In this document: positions 37,451 to 49,100 of the stretch, piece after piece
Layout of the letters: the number at the start of each line of letters is the position of its first letter
Numbering within the stretch: position 1 is the first letter of the stretch
NCBI RefSeq assembly: GCF_052324685.1
Contig: NW_027506889.1
Span: forward strand, 1,908,896 to 1,972,895
Direction of reading: 5' to 3'
Source: Brachyhypopomus gauderio
Lineage: Eukaryota; Chordata; Actinopteri; Gymnotiformes; Hypopomidae
DNA: 64,000 bases
The notes under the pieces: generated by a model
The model's input: the letters and a program-made list of their open reading frames with translations, nothing else
What the model was told of the DNA's origin: nothing
Databases searched by the model: none
Translations under genes and position numbers: made by a program

Positions 37451-38269
37451 AGTTGGAAATTAATCTCTTTTCAGAGAGCTTTGAGTTAAGGACTCAATTA
37501 CGAGGGCGCATTTTATTCGGTGGACTTCGATATGAGCGCAGTGTCGAAAGTTATTAAGGCGATCTAAATAATTGGATGCGGGCGGGTATGTGTAGCACGA
37601 TTTGGAGGCGGTTGAATGTAGATGGAGATCTACGGGGATGCTACTATGGTTTTATTTTTTGTTTATTTTGTGTTATTTTATGACGTTATTGTACACTTTA
37701 ATAGGCCAGAAAGACAGGAAAATCACTTCATCTACTGTTTAGTAGTAACGTAATTTAACAGGTTGTAGTATGTAATCTACATAATCAGTTAATTTGCTCT
37801 ATTCTTTACATAGACATAAAGGACGCAATTGTCATGTTCTGTATAAGATAGCAGCATATTATCATAAACAACGTATTAACCCCTAATGTACAGACACCCC
37901 TGCTCTTTACCAATGATTAGTCTCACTCTCAAGTGATGTGGAGATGGTGAAACACCTCAGCAACACTGCTGCACCTGATGCATTCAAACCAGTGTAACAC
38001 CCATTAATCTGACACTGCTATGTGATGAACAGGGTGACAAACTGCGTGCCAACAGACGGGCTTCAGTCTGGAACTGTACACCAATAAAAACACTGCAATA
38101 AGACAGATATATCTAGTAAAGTGGCAAGTGGAGCTAGGTGTTTCTAATAATTTGAGGGGAGTGACAAAATCACATGCACACATTTGTGATGGATAATGGG
38201 GTCTTAAGCAGACACACTGGTAATCTGCATTGAGCTGAAAAACTAAACTCATGGCAATCTCAGAAAAGT
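37451..38269. other. Intergenic DNA upstream of dnajb14
   Basis: AT-rich, no gene or named repeat seen. It borders a SINE tail on the right. Confidence 0.4.
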
Positions 38270-38340
38270 TAGCAATTTTTGCCAATTGTAATTTTTTCAT
38301 CGGAATCTGTCCTCTGCATTTAACCCATCCGTGCAGTGAG

Positions 38341-38436
<96 letters not shown>

Positions 38437-38437
38437 C

Positions 38438-38473
<36 letters not shown>

Positions 38474-38480
38474 CTGTACA
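38270..38480 (-). mobile_element. Truncated SINE tail with expanded (CA)n
   Basis: TCTGTCCTCTGCATTTAACC and CATCCGTGCAG at 38306-38336 match the tail of the SINE at 33390-33662 (TTGTCCTCCGCTTTTTACCC, CATCTGTGCAG). A (CA)n run follows in both. Here it has grown to about 127 bp (38345-38471) with a few CG interruptions. The tRNA-like head is absent. Confidence 0.75.
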
Positions 38481-39621
38481 TCTGTACTAAATTCCTACCT
38501 ACCATTTTTAACACAGGAATTGGTCTTTTCAGTGAACATGCTAGCCTTTTCTGTCTCCCTGCTTGTAGAGGAGATGGAGTCTAGTAGTGAAGGACACCAG
38601 ACTGTGGTCATATTTGATATTCTTTTCACTAAGAAAGCATAGACGAAGGCACAGGTGGATATCACTACATACACATTCACACTTAAATGAACAGAGTTGA
38701 ACCATAAACATACTTTCTCCAGGAGAGTCTCCCATTGAGTGTGTCGATCGAAGACATCCTTTAGTTGAAAAAATTCACTTGAGGTGTTATCTTAAGATGG
38801 CATTCAGATATCTGGCTGTGGTATGCTGGTCCATGCGGAGATGACCCTGGTGAAGCAGAGCTTTGTCTTCTGGTCCAGGAGTCCCAGACACAGGCCCTTC
38901 AAACAAAATAGTTTTTTTTTTTTTTTAATAGTTGTGTTTATGTGTGCTTACCGTATAGCTAGAATAACCATGTTTACTGGGTTGGGGGAGTTGTAGCGTC
39001 TGGCCAACATACCTCTCTGTGGGAACTTACCTCTATGCAAACCTTTGCAACCGACCATACACCTGCCTGAAACACTCCCACTAAGGACATTACCACACAG
39101 GAAGTTGCTCCAATCACACAGGAAGGTACCATTACAGCTCATTGCTATGCAGTTCCAAGTTTTAGCAACTACAAACGATCTTTTGATTACTGAGCAACAG
39201 GTGCTGAGTGATCTCTGAGATTTGAGATCTGACACCGATACATACTGAACTTCCACTACATTTTAATCTTCTACAGCCTGTTTTTGTCCTGCTCCCTAAA
39301 GAGCTCAACCATATCCTATCCTTCACCTCCTCCTCTTAGGGCATGCTCAGGAAGGATCAAACAGCAAATAAAATCACACCATGGGTTTCATCTTTTGAAT
39401 AATAACACAAACAAAAGCATATTAGTCATTTATAACGTACTAACCTAGATAGGAGAAGTGAAGGACTTGGTGAACAAAAAATACAGTATATTCAATCAAG
39501 ACATACAGAGACACCCAGTGGCAAAAAATAAGTATTGCACCTGAGACCACTTGCCTTATAGAGCAGGTCACCACAGCGGTTGGCTGGACCACATCAGCTT
39601 GCACACACAGAGACATGCACA

Positions 39622-39687
<66 letters not shown>

Positions 39688-39910
39688 TGAACGTGCTTGA
39701 ACGTGCAGAATATAATGAATATTGAGGTGAATGTTCGCATTTATAAATTTCAGAGCACAGGGCACACATTCAGAGCCTCAGTGAGATTACACTCCCCAAT
39801 ACTCAACACAAAAAAACAAACCAAACCCACAAATAACTTCTGAATTAAGCAGTGAGGATGCAATCTCTCATTGACCACACAGTCACAGTCACTCATTCAT
39901 CATAATAATA
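38481..39910. other. Intergenic DNA with an (AC)n array
   Basis: No gene seen. A pure (AC)n run lies at 39623-39684. Short A and T runs occur near 38910-38926. Confidence 0.45.
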
Positions 39911-40940
39911 CACTGCTCAAAAAATAAAGGGAACACTAAAATAACATCAATAACATTTATTAATTAAATAGTGGAATGCACTGTGAACAAAATAACAAAA
40001 ATGATCAATGTAAATCAAAATTATTATCATGAAGGTCTGGATTGGAATCATACTCAAAATCAAATGTCAGGCTGATCCAACTTCAGTGGAAATTCCTCAA
40101 GACAAGTTCGAATGAGGCTCAGTAGTGTGTGTGGCCTCCACGTACCTGTATGACCTCCCTAAAATGCCTGGGCATGCTCCTGATGAGGCTGTGGATGTTC
40201 TCCTGAGGAATCTCCTCCCAGACCTGGATTAAAGCGTCAGTCAAATACTGCACAGTCTGTGGTGCAACGTGGCTTTAGGGGATGGAACGAAACATGATGT
40301 CCCAGATCGACTAGATTCAGGTCTGGGGAACGGGCAGGCTAGTCCATAGCATCAATATCTTCATCATGCAGGAACTGCAGACACATTTCAACCACATGAG
40401 GATTAATGCATCAGAAGGAACCCAGTGCCCACTGCACCAGCATATGGTCTCACAATGGGTCTGAGTATCTCATCTCGGTATCTAATGGCAGTCATGGTAT
40501 CTCTGGCTAGCACATTGAGGTGTAATCCTTCTAAAGAAATGCCTCCCCACACCATTGCCACCCACTGCTAAACTGGTCATGCTGGAGGATGTTGCAGGCA
40601 GCAAAACATTCTCCATGGCGTCTCCAAACTCTGTCATGTCTTGTCACAGGTCTCTCTTGTAAATGAGATGCCAAGTCTCAATGGGACAACCTGTATAAAT
40701 AAAGGTAAAAAAAAAAAAAAAAACATGTGCTCAGCGTGAACCTGCTCTCATCTGCGAAGAGCACAGGGCGCCAAAGGCGAATCTGCGAATCTTGGTGTTC
40801 TCTGGCAAATGCCATTCACCTTGCACGGTGTTGGGCTGTAAGCACAAACCCCACTTCTGGACATCAGGCCCTCAGACCACCCTCGTGGAGTCCATTTCTG
40901 ATAGCTTGAGCAGAAATATGAATATTCGTTCTGACATGTG
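39911..40940 (-). mobile_element. Degenerate Tc1-like transposon, one end lost
   Basis: The left end CACTGCTCAAAAAATAAAGG follows a TA and is a familiar fish Tc1-family terminus. The minus strand at about 40135-40235 encodes VWEEIPQENIHSLIRSMPRH, the tail end of a Tc1-like transposase; further pieces (for example a GGNGVGRHF-like run near 40540) lie in other frames. No matching right terminus was found before the similarity fades at about 40940. A 75-bp LINE-type tail interrupts it at 40649-40723. Confidence 0.75.
40649..40723 (+). mobile_element. Extremely 5'-truncated LINE insertion
   Basis: GTCTCTCTTGTAAATGAGAT ... GACAACCTGTATAAATAAAGG ending in about 18 A is the last part of a common fish LINE. 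It sits within the Tc1-like element: TCATGTCTTGTCACA on the left and CATGTGCTCAGCGTGAAC on the right are adjacent in related Tc1 copies as I remember them. The insertion thus postdates the Tc1 element. Confidence 0.7.
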
Positions 40941-41325
40941 TTCTGACATGTTGGTCTACATAAATGTATTATTTTTATTGAGCTTACAAATTAAGCCTAG
41001 TATTACACCATTGTATCTGTTGATGCAAATTTAATTGGAATGCCTCCACAGAGGCAAGTGCTGCCACCTGCAGGAGTACCTCAGTATAGCACAGTTAAGC
41101 ATGGGTCCGCTCTGTGGGCAGAGAGGAGAGTGGTAGAAAGGAGATGGTCAGGACGTCAGTTTACAGCCTGGCAAATGGGCACACACACACACACACACAC
41201 CCACCCAGGAAAATGAAGGCCAGAAAGGACAGGAAGAAGGAGCAGGAGGGTGAGTGTTGAATAACGAATGAATAAAGGTAGAATATTACCAACATTTCTG
41301 GGTTATAGGTGTGTGTATGGATATA

Positions 41326-41367
<42 letters not shown>

Positions 41368-41838
41368 GGACTTGAAACAGTGTGTACACCAGAGACAGGT
41401 GCAGAGTCAGGTGGTCTCTTTTGGGGATGTGCTGAGTATCTGAGTGGCCAGGCCTGTTTGAGAAAGCTATGAGGTCAAAGGTATAACCAGGAGGCAGGAA
41501 TGACCATAATACACTGCTATATTCCATAGCATGATACATATGTGTCATTCTACAGAAATGTCCACTTTTCTGTCCCTAGACTTAACAGGACAGTTGTATT
41601 TTAAAACACCTCAAATTTAGGGATTTATTTACATTTTAAGACAAAACAACCATATATTTGAACAATTATATCTTTTTGAACCACTCATGAGTCAGTTTTT
41701 CTTTTCAACCATTTTAGTGTTTTTCCAAGTATGCCCAAAAATGCCTGTCCTCGCTGTCATGCTAGGAAACTAAGGGCTTTTTTAAAATGGAAAACTTTAT
41801 TAACTCAACTGCAGTTATGTGTCCATAAAGGTCCAATA
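40941..41838. other. Gap between two Tc1-like elements
   Basis: Contains a (CA)n at about 41182-41200 and an (AT)n at 41329-41365. No gene seen. Confidence 0.45.
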
Positions 41839-43743
41839 CAGTGGGTTGCAAAAGTATTCATACCCCTTGAACTTTTCCATATTTTGTCACATTACAACCA
41901 CAAACATAAATATATTTCACTGGAATTTAATGTGAAAGACCAACACAAAGTGGTACACAATTGTGAAGTGGAAGGAAAATTATACATGAATCAACATTTT
42001 TTTTTACAAATAAAAAACTGAAAAGTGCGATGTGCAAAATTATTCAGCCCCCCTGAGTCAATACTTTGTGGAGCCACCTTTTGCTGCATTACAGCTGCAA
42101 GTCTTTTAGGGTATGTCTCCACCAGCTTTGCACATCTAGTGACTGAAATTCTTGCCCATTCCTCCTTGCAAAACAGCTCAAGCTCAGTCAGATTGGATGG
42201 AGAGCGTTTGTGAACAGCAGTTTTGAGATCTTGCCACAAATTCTCAATTGGGTTTAGGTCTGGACTTTGACTGGGCCATTCTACCACATGAATATTCTTT
42301 TTTTTAAACCACTCCATTGTAGCTCTGGCTTTATGTTTAGGGTCGTTGTCCTGCTGGAAGGTGAACCTCCGCCCCAGTCTCAAATCTTCTGCTGACTCCA
42401 ACAGGTTTTCTTCCAAGATTGCCGTGTATTTGGCTCCATCCATCTTCCCATCAACTTTGACCAACTTCCCGGTCCCTGCTGAAGAGAAACACCCCCAGAG
42501 CATGATGCTGCCTCCACCATATTTGACAGTGGGGATGGTGTTTGCAGAGTGATGTGCAGTGTTATTTCTCCGCCACACAGCGTTTTGCATTGTGGCCAAA
42601 AAGTTCAATTTTGGTCTCGTCTGACCAAAGCACCTTCTTCCACATGTTTGCTGTGTCCTCAACATGGCTTCTGGCAAACTGCAAACGGGACTTCTTATGG
42701 TTTTCTTTTAACAATGGCTTTCTCCTTGCCACTCTTCCATAAAGACCACATTTGTGTAGTGCACGACTGTTGTCCTGTGGACAGTTTCCCCCACCTGAGC
42801 TGTGGCTCTCTGCATTTCATCCAGAGTCACCATGGGCCTCTTGGCTGCCTCTCTGATCAGTGATCTCCTTGTTCGGCCTGTAAGTTTAGGTGGACGGCCT
42901 CGTCTTGGCAGGTTTACTGTGGTGCCATACTCTTTCCATTTCCGGATGATGGATTGAACAGTGCTCCGTGAGATGTTCAAAGCTTGGGAAATCTTTTTAT
43001 AACCTAAGCCTGCTTTAAACTTCACCAAAACCATATTCCTAACCTGTCTGGTGTGTTCTTTGGACTTCATGATGCTGTTTGCTCCCCAATATTCTCTTAA
43101 CCAACATCTGAGGCCGTCACGGAGCAGCTGTATTTGTACTGAGATTAGATTACACACAGGTGGACCCTTTTGAGTCATTAGCAGTCATCAGACAACTTCT
43201 GAATGCAATTGGTTGCACTCAGGGAAAATGGGGCTGAATACTTTTACACGTCGCACTTATTAGTTTTTTATTTGTAAAAAATGTTTTGATTCATGTATAA
43301 TTTTCCTTCCACTTCACAATTGTATACCACTTTGTGTTGGTCTTTCACATTAAATTCCAGTGAAATATATTTATGTTTGTGGTTGTAATGTGACAAAATA
43401 TGGAAAAGTTCAAGAGGTATGTGTCACGTTGTGGGGGGGCCCCCTACCGGTCGCCCCCGGTTACAGCGGCAGCGGTCCTGTTTTTGGTCACGTGATGTTT
43501 GTCCCTCAGGTGGGCGGGACCCGTGATCCGTCTCACCTGAGGGTCGTTTGTTCGTCTATATACGTCTTGTCTTTGTACCAGTTGACTGCTGGTTATTATT
43601 TCCTTCATTTGGAATAATGCACGGGTTTTTGGTTTGCACACTTTCTATTAAACCATCCTCTTTCCCTGAGACTTGGCATGATCGCTTCCTTTTTGAGTTG
43701 CTCACCCTGCCCGTCACAGTATGAATACTTTTGCAACCCACTG
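41839..43743 (-). mobile_element. Tc1-like transposon with long inverted ends
   Basis: The element has TA on both sides, and ends CAGTGGGTTGCAAAAGTATT and its reverse complement. Inverted ends of about 210 bp are still easily aligned. The minus strand carries a transposase. The N-terminal part (43178-42708) has a helix-turn-helix (YKKISQALNISRSTVQSIIR) and an AT-hook-like RRGRPPK. The C-terminal part (42677-41991) has FQQDNDPKHKA and PDLNPIENLW with 34 residues between the Asp and the Glu, the DD34E spacing of Tc1. The two parts are in different frames, and the first catalytic Asp block (expected LWSDET) falls in yet another frame, so this copy is inactive. A candidate solo LTR of 297 bp lies in the right inverted end. 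Confidence 0.95.
43422..43718 (+). mobile_element. Candidate solo LTR inside a Tc1 inverted end
   Basis: A 297-bp block begins TGTCACG and ends CGTCACA and is flanked by the 5-bp duplication GTATG. The other inverted end of the Tc1 element shows the uninterrupted site. TG...CA ends, a 5-bp duplication, a TATA-like box at about 43555 and a possible poly(A) signal at about 43647 fit a solo LTR of a Ty3/Gypsy-like or similar retroelement. The internal part is absent. It is younger than the Tc1 copy that hosts it. Confidence 0.65.
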
Positions 43744-44636
43744 TATGTCACACAAAATATTTAAAAATACAATATTGCAAATAAATATAATAAAATACAT
43801 AATAAATGTGTATGTCCCCTATACTCATGTCACTGGTGTTACCGTATGAAAAAAGACTATTATTTTAATATAAAAGCCATGCTGATGACATCACATGAAG
43901 TCATTTTGTTTCCTCTCTGAAGATGAATAAAAACAGACACATTGTAAGTTCAATGTCATTTTTCATTTTTTATAAATATTATCATCTACCCCAAGATTTC
44001 CTTTGAAGCTTCAGTGCAAGTCACTGGTATGCCTTACTTTAATCTTTGGAAAATGAACATAGAATAATAAAAATTGATTAATTTATACATAATTCAGTGA
44101 GTAGTTCATGACTGTCAACATGTGGTTTGATTCCCTGTGTCAGCTATTTTGTAAAATAGGTTTGTTATGACAAATGTCATGACCTATGTCACTGGTGTTA
44201 CAATCCTGATGGGTAGCGGTACATAAAATCTTCAAATAAATGTACAAAAAAGGCAAAAAGCCATTTAGGTGTACCTTATGTATGTTCTTATAGCCAATTA
44301 GTACAGTAATAATGTAGTATAATTTAAAATCCTAAAAAAATATATTTATGTAGGAAAAATTTCCACCTGTCAAAAGTGGACGTTTTTGTAGAATGACCCA
44401 TATTTATATTTTTTTATGTAGAGGAAAGTCAGACACTTCACAGAACACATAACAGCAGGTCTGTTTGACTTATTCTGTAATAGTAAGGATCTATTCAAAT
44501 CCAGGTCACCATGCCTGAATGAAGATAATGATTTCAAAGACCCCAACACCCTTACAGTATTAGACTGGTCTTTATTGTATTGTATTAATTTTGTTGTAGT
44601 AGTTGTAATATACTGTATATGATATTTGTCCAAGTA
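43744..44636. other. Intergenic AT-rich DNA
   Basis: No gene, RNA or complete repeat recognised. Confidence 0.4.
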
Positions 44637-44877
44637 AGCCTGTCTTTAACCTGCCTGTAAGCGTGTCTTTATCCCGTCTTTAACATGCCTGTTAGCCTGT
44701 CTTTATCCTGTCTTTAACCTGCCTGTAAGCCTGTCTTTATCCAGTCTTCAACCTGCCTGTAAGTCTGTCTTTATCCAGTCTTCAACCTGCCTGTAAGTCT
44801 ATCTTTATCCTGTCTTTAACCTGCCTGTAAGTCTATCTTTATCCTGTCTTTAACCTGCCTGTAAGCCTGTCTTTAAA
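44637..44877. repeat. 34-bp minisatellite, about seven units
   Basis: Head-to-tail units with CTTTAACCTGCCTGTAAGCC then TGTCTTTATC. Each unit itself contains two related halves (CCTGTCTTTA and CCTGTAAG-CCTGTCTTTA), so it probably grew from a shorter repeat. Confidence 0.9.
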
Positions 44878-45311
44878 GTGTATTTTATTATTGCAAAAAT
44901 ATAACACTAACTATGGTGTTAGCGGTCATAATGACAAGTGCTATCTGATTTGAAGGTTTGAACATATACTTTGAAGTTCATACCAAACTAACCTTCGAAT
45001 AAAATACAAATTGAAAAGGAATTAGAAGGTGTGGTACAAGCGCTGGTAAAATATGTAGTTAGTATATTTTTCTATGGAACTTTAAGGATGGAATGTTGGC
45101 AACAGTAACATAAGATGATCCGTGTGAGCATCAGTCAACTGAAGTTGGTAAACCCAACATTTCAAAATTTTCCATAGCATCACTGGCAGTTAGTGGGTAA
45201 AATAAAATAATGCATAGATCCACTACCATTTTCCTATTTGATTTGTCATAACATCACAAACTCATTTAACATGGGTAACTTTTGTTGTTGTTGTGTGATT
45301 TAGTTCTCTTT

Positions 45312-45830
45312 GTAAAGCAGGACAGCAGGTGATGTCTGTGATGAGTGCTGAAGCTGTGAGTGAAGAGGCCAGGGAGCTCCTGGTTGCTAAGTTGGAGGAG
45401 ATGGAGATGAACAACAACCAGCACAAGAGAAAGACCAGAAGAGGAACACGGGGGAAAGGCAGGAAAATTAATTACAAAAAGATGAACCCTAAATATGAGA
45501 TGAAGCAGACTGAAGGTGGGTATCACCAATGAAGTTAGACCTTAATGTGTATGTCTTATTTTTCTCGTAAACCTGGATTTCCCTTACTCTGTCCCGAATG
45601 AAAGTGATGAAGAAACGTCCTCCAGTCATGATGAGAAGAGGAAGAGAGGGGAGAGGAGGAAAAGGGAGGACAGACATGGACACAAGAAGAGGGAGGACAG
45701 ACATGGACACAGGAGAGCGGAGGAGCAGAGAAGACAACAGCAGAATTCCTGTAGCCCACGAGGGACACGGATGCCGAAGGGAATATCAACAAAGGCAGGG
45801 GAGGAGGAGACCCTATGAGAGGGTGACCCT
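45312..45830 (+). CDS. Possible exons of an unknown charged protein
   Basis: A splice-acceptor-like TTCTCTTTGTAAAGCAG ends at about 45321. It is followed by an open stretch encoding SEEARELLVAKLEEMEMNNN, then a very basic run (HKRKTRRGTRGKGRKINYKK), with a possible donor GTGGGT at about 45515. Further on, about 45595-45815 reads SDEETSSSHDEKRKRGERRK and a DRHGHKKRE repeat before a stop. The composition resembles low-complexity nuclear proteins. I recognise no homologue and cannot show that the parts belong together. It could be a repeat-derived open frame. Confidence 0.2.
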
Positions 45831-45974
45831 CCTCATCATCAGCAGTGGAGAGCAGAGAGAAAGGAGCAGAGGAGGATGTAACATTCACGTGGGATCGAGT
45901 ACAGAGATGCAAAACTCACCTGACATCTGTGCTAATTACTTAAACATCCTACACCCCCCATACTCAAATACTAT

Positions 45975-46165
45975 CTATTTCTGGCCCGTGAGCTGTTTTG
46001 AAAAGAGTTTTTTTTTTAGGAATCTTTTTTTTTCAATCGCGCTATCCGCTCTTATTTTGAAATCGCGCACCGCGATCTCAAGACGATGCCGGGGATTGCC
46101 TTTATGGCAACGACAAACAGGTAGCAGACGCCCAAATGCGTTCACCCCCCCCCCCCCCCGTTGAC
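45975..46165 (-). mobile_element. hAT MITE fragment next to the retroelement
   Basis: This block matches about 48905-49095 in inverted orientation, including CAATCGCGCTATCCGCTCTT and CAGACGCCCAAATGCGTTCA. It stops in a C run at 46147-46160, exactly where the retroelement remnant begins. Both hAT ends are missing. Confidence 0.75.
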
Positions 46166-49100
46166 AGTTTACGTTTTACTAGCCTTGTCTCCACCAGGTG
46201 GAACCTGTGACAAAACTGCACCCAACCCCTGCAGCGAAGCATCAGTTGAAAGAATGAAAGGCCTCCCAAAATCAGGGTGAGCCAGGACCACGCAGTTCAA
46301 AAGCGCAGACTTAAGCTCCTCAAATGCTCTTTCGCACTCCGGAGTCCAGTCATGAGGACACAACACCCGATATGTACCAGCCTTACCGCCTACATATCCT
46401 TTATTTCTCCTCTTCTGACCCGCTGTCAGTGCATACAGTGGTTTGGCAATCCGAGAACACTTTGGGATAAAGTGCTGGTAAAATAACACCATGCCAAAGG
46501 AAGGATCGCACTTTCCGCTGTGACGGGGTGCAGCCATCTGAATCCATGAGATCTTCCTTTCGGACGTTGGAAATGACCTCAATTTTCCTTTGATTAGCAG
46601 AGACTCCACTCGCATCCACCACATGACCCAAAAACTGCACAGACTGTCTGAGGAAGTGACATTTTTTTCTGTTTTAAATGTTTTAAATGATTGGCTCTCA
46701 AACGGCGGAAAACTATTGCCAGCCTTTTCAGAGCCTCCTCTTCAGAGAGCACAAACACCAACAAGTCATCAAGGTAGCACAGCAGACTGGAAAAATTTAG
46801 GTCACCAATGATGCTGAGCATCATTCTCATAAACGACGCCGGGCTGTTACCCTGTGGCAGACGTTTATATTCGTACAGACCCAAAGGCGTGGTGAAAGCT
46901 GTGTAATACCTGTCAGATCTATGAAGGGGGATGTTGTAAAACCCCGATGTCAAATCCATAGAACAAAAGAAGGCATTACCACCAAGTGATGCCAAGCAGT
47001 CAGCTTGATGTGGCAGAGGGTGGGCATCCTTAACTGTTTTTGCATTAAGCCGGCGGAAGTCTGTGCATATCCTCATGTCACCAGACTTCTTCCACACCAT
47101 GACTAGAGGCGAAGCATATTCGCTGATCGACTTACTGATAATGCCCTTCATCTCCATGTCGCTCAACACTTCCCTTAAGTGTTCATAATGTGCTGGGGGC
47201 ACACGGCGGTACGGTAGCCGGAAGGGTTGTTCATCAGTGAGATGAATGCGGTGCACGAAGTCCTTCACTTCACCACAGTCCAGCTTGCCTCTGGAGAATA
47301 TGTCTTGATAAGACAGTAGGTCAGCTAGTCTCTTCCGCCACTCATCTGATACCTCACAACCCCTCATGTCAATATCGGATAGCCCACAGTCCTCAAGTTG
47401 TTGCACATAATCAGACACAGAGCGTGATTGTTCAAGTGGCATCTCTGACTAAACACAATGAATTTTACATAGGCCCTGAAAAAGGGGCAAGTCCTCCAAT
47501 GCAGTACATGCAAAGACGTCAGCAATTTTTGTATTGCGTTTCAACATCACAGGCACATGCGTGGGATTTAGGATTTTTACTGGGACCCACATAGGTGTCA
47601 CAACCCGCCCAACCAATATGTTCCTCGGAGAGGAATGGGTGGACGAGGGTTCAACGACAACTGTGCTGCCCGGGGACATAGGGGACGAGGGTGGCAGCTT
47701 GCCTCAACTTCACTGTGCCAATCTTGTCTGGGTCCTCTGAACCCTGCCATTGGGAAACAGCTCAGAAGCTGGAGGAACTGCTCACACTCTGGGTCTATAC
47801 TCCTAGAGGAAACTAACTCCCAGTATTTCGGATCAGATTTCAGCATTTGAAGAATAGGGCGGAGTACATTACTGCCCACAATAGAAATGTTGGCACTGTA
47901 AATAAGCCACCACAGACTTCAATATCCAACTCATAGATACAATCCGGGTGCGTAAGGAGGCCACCACAGCCAACAAACACTACTCTCTCTGGGACAGGCT
48001 GAGGTTTCAACACTATACCAGCGGCCCTTATTTTGTTCAGCACTTCAGTACTCATAGTGCATGACATGCTCCCAGAATCAAGCTTTCCTCTCAGATTTAC
48101 CTGGCCATTTACTAAAACCAGAGTGTAGAACAATTCACTAGCTCCCCCAAGCTTCTGCGAGCCCTCAAAAATGACTTTATCATCAGGAAAGCTTTCACAA
48201 CAGTTCATATATATAGTGAATGGGTCCAGCACTTCAGTGAGGGTGTCCCTAATGCTGTCCATGTTTACCCTCTCATCGCATGGGCTAGCTAGTTTAAATC
48301 AGCATCAGATGGGAGAGGCACGGGTCTGGGTGACTGCTGAGCAACTAACGGGCAATTGCGTTTCACGTGGCCAGATTTGAAACAGGTAAGACACAACCTA
48401 AACAACTTGCAGTGTGCGTGTGTTGTGTGCTCTGCCGATTTACAGACTCTGCATGCAGCATGCTGCCAGCCTCGCCTGGGATCGGTCAAACCACTCACGA
48501 CCATGCGGGTCGCTGCCAACAGATGAAGTGCACAAAGACAAAACTCTGTCAAATACACCCACCAATTGCTGGGTAGCATGCTCGGCCACAGATGGTGCTG
48601 GAGTAGCACTTGACGTTTGCATAACGGGAGTGTCGAGCGAAAGATGACTCTGCTGACCTACTACAGACTGAACCTGTCCCTGATCAGTAACGGGACCGGA
48701 TGGGGAACTGAAATGATTCACTGGCCCACCAACTGCTACAGGGGAATCACGTGTGTATTGGCAGGTGGGGTTAATTTGGGTCTGGGCAGAGCAGGCCATG
48801 CTCATAGTTTGCTGGGACTGAACCATCAATCCTCTAGACCAGGGGTACTCAAATAGAAATGATGACGGGCCACATTTAATTTTTTCAATCACTGAAGGGG
48901 CCATTTCCGGGGGGGTGGGGGGGGGCGGGGTTGGTGAACGCATTTGGGCGTCTGCTATCCGTTTGTTGTTGCCAGAGGCAATCGCCAGCATCGTCTTGAG
49001 ATCGCGGTGCGCGATTTCAAAATAAGAGCGGATAGCGCGATTGAAAAAAAAAATCATAAAAAAAAAAACACTTTTCAAAACAGCTCGCAAATGGGTGGTG

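Noticed and set aside
38004-38584. Poly-Cys-Val and poly-Thr-His open frames
   Set aside because: These are translations of a (CA)n or (TG)n microsatellite.
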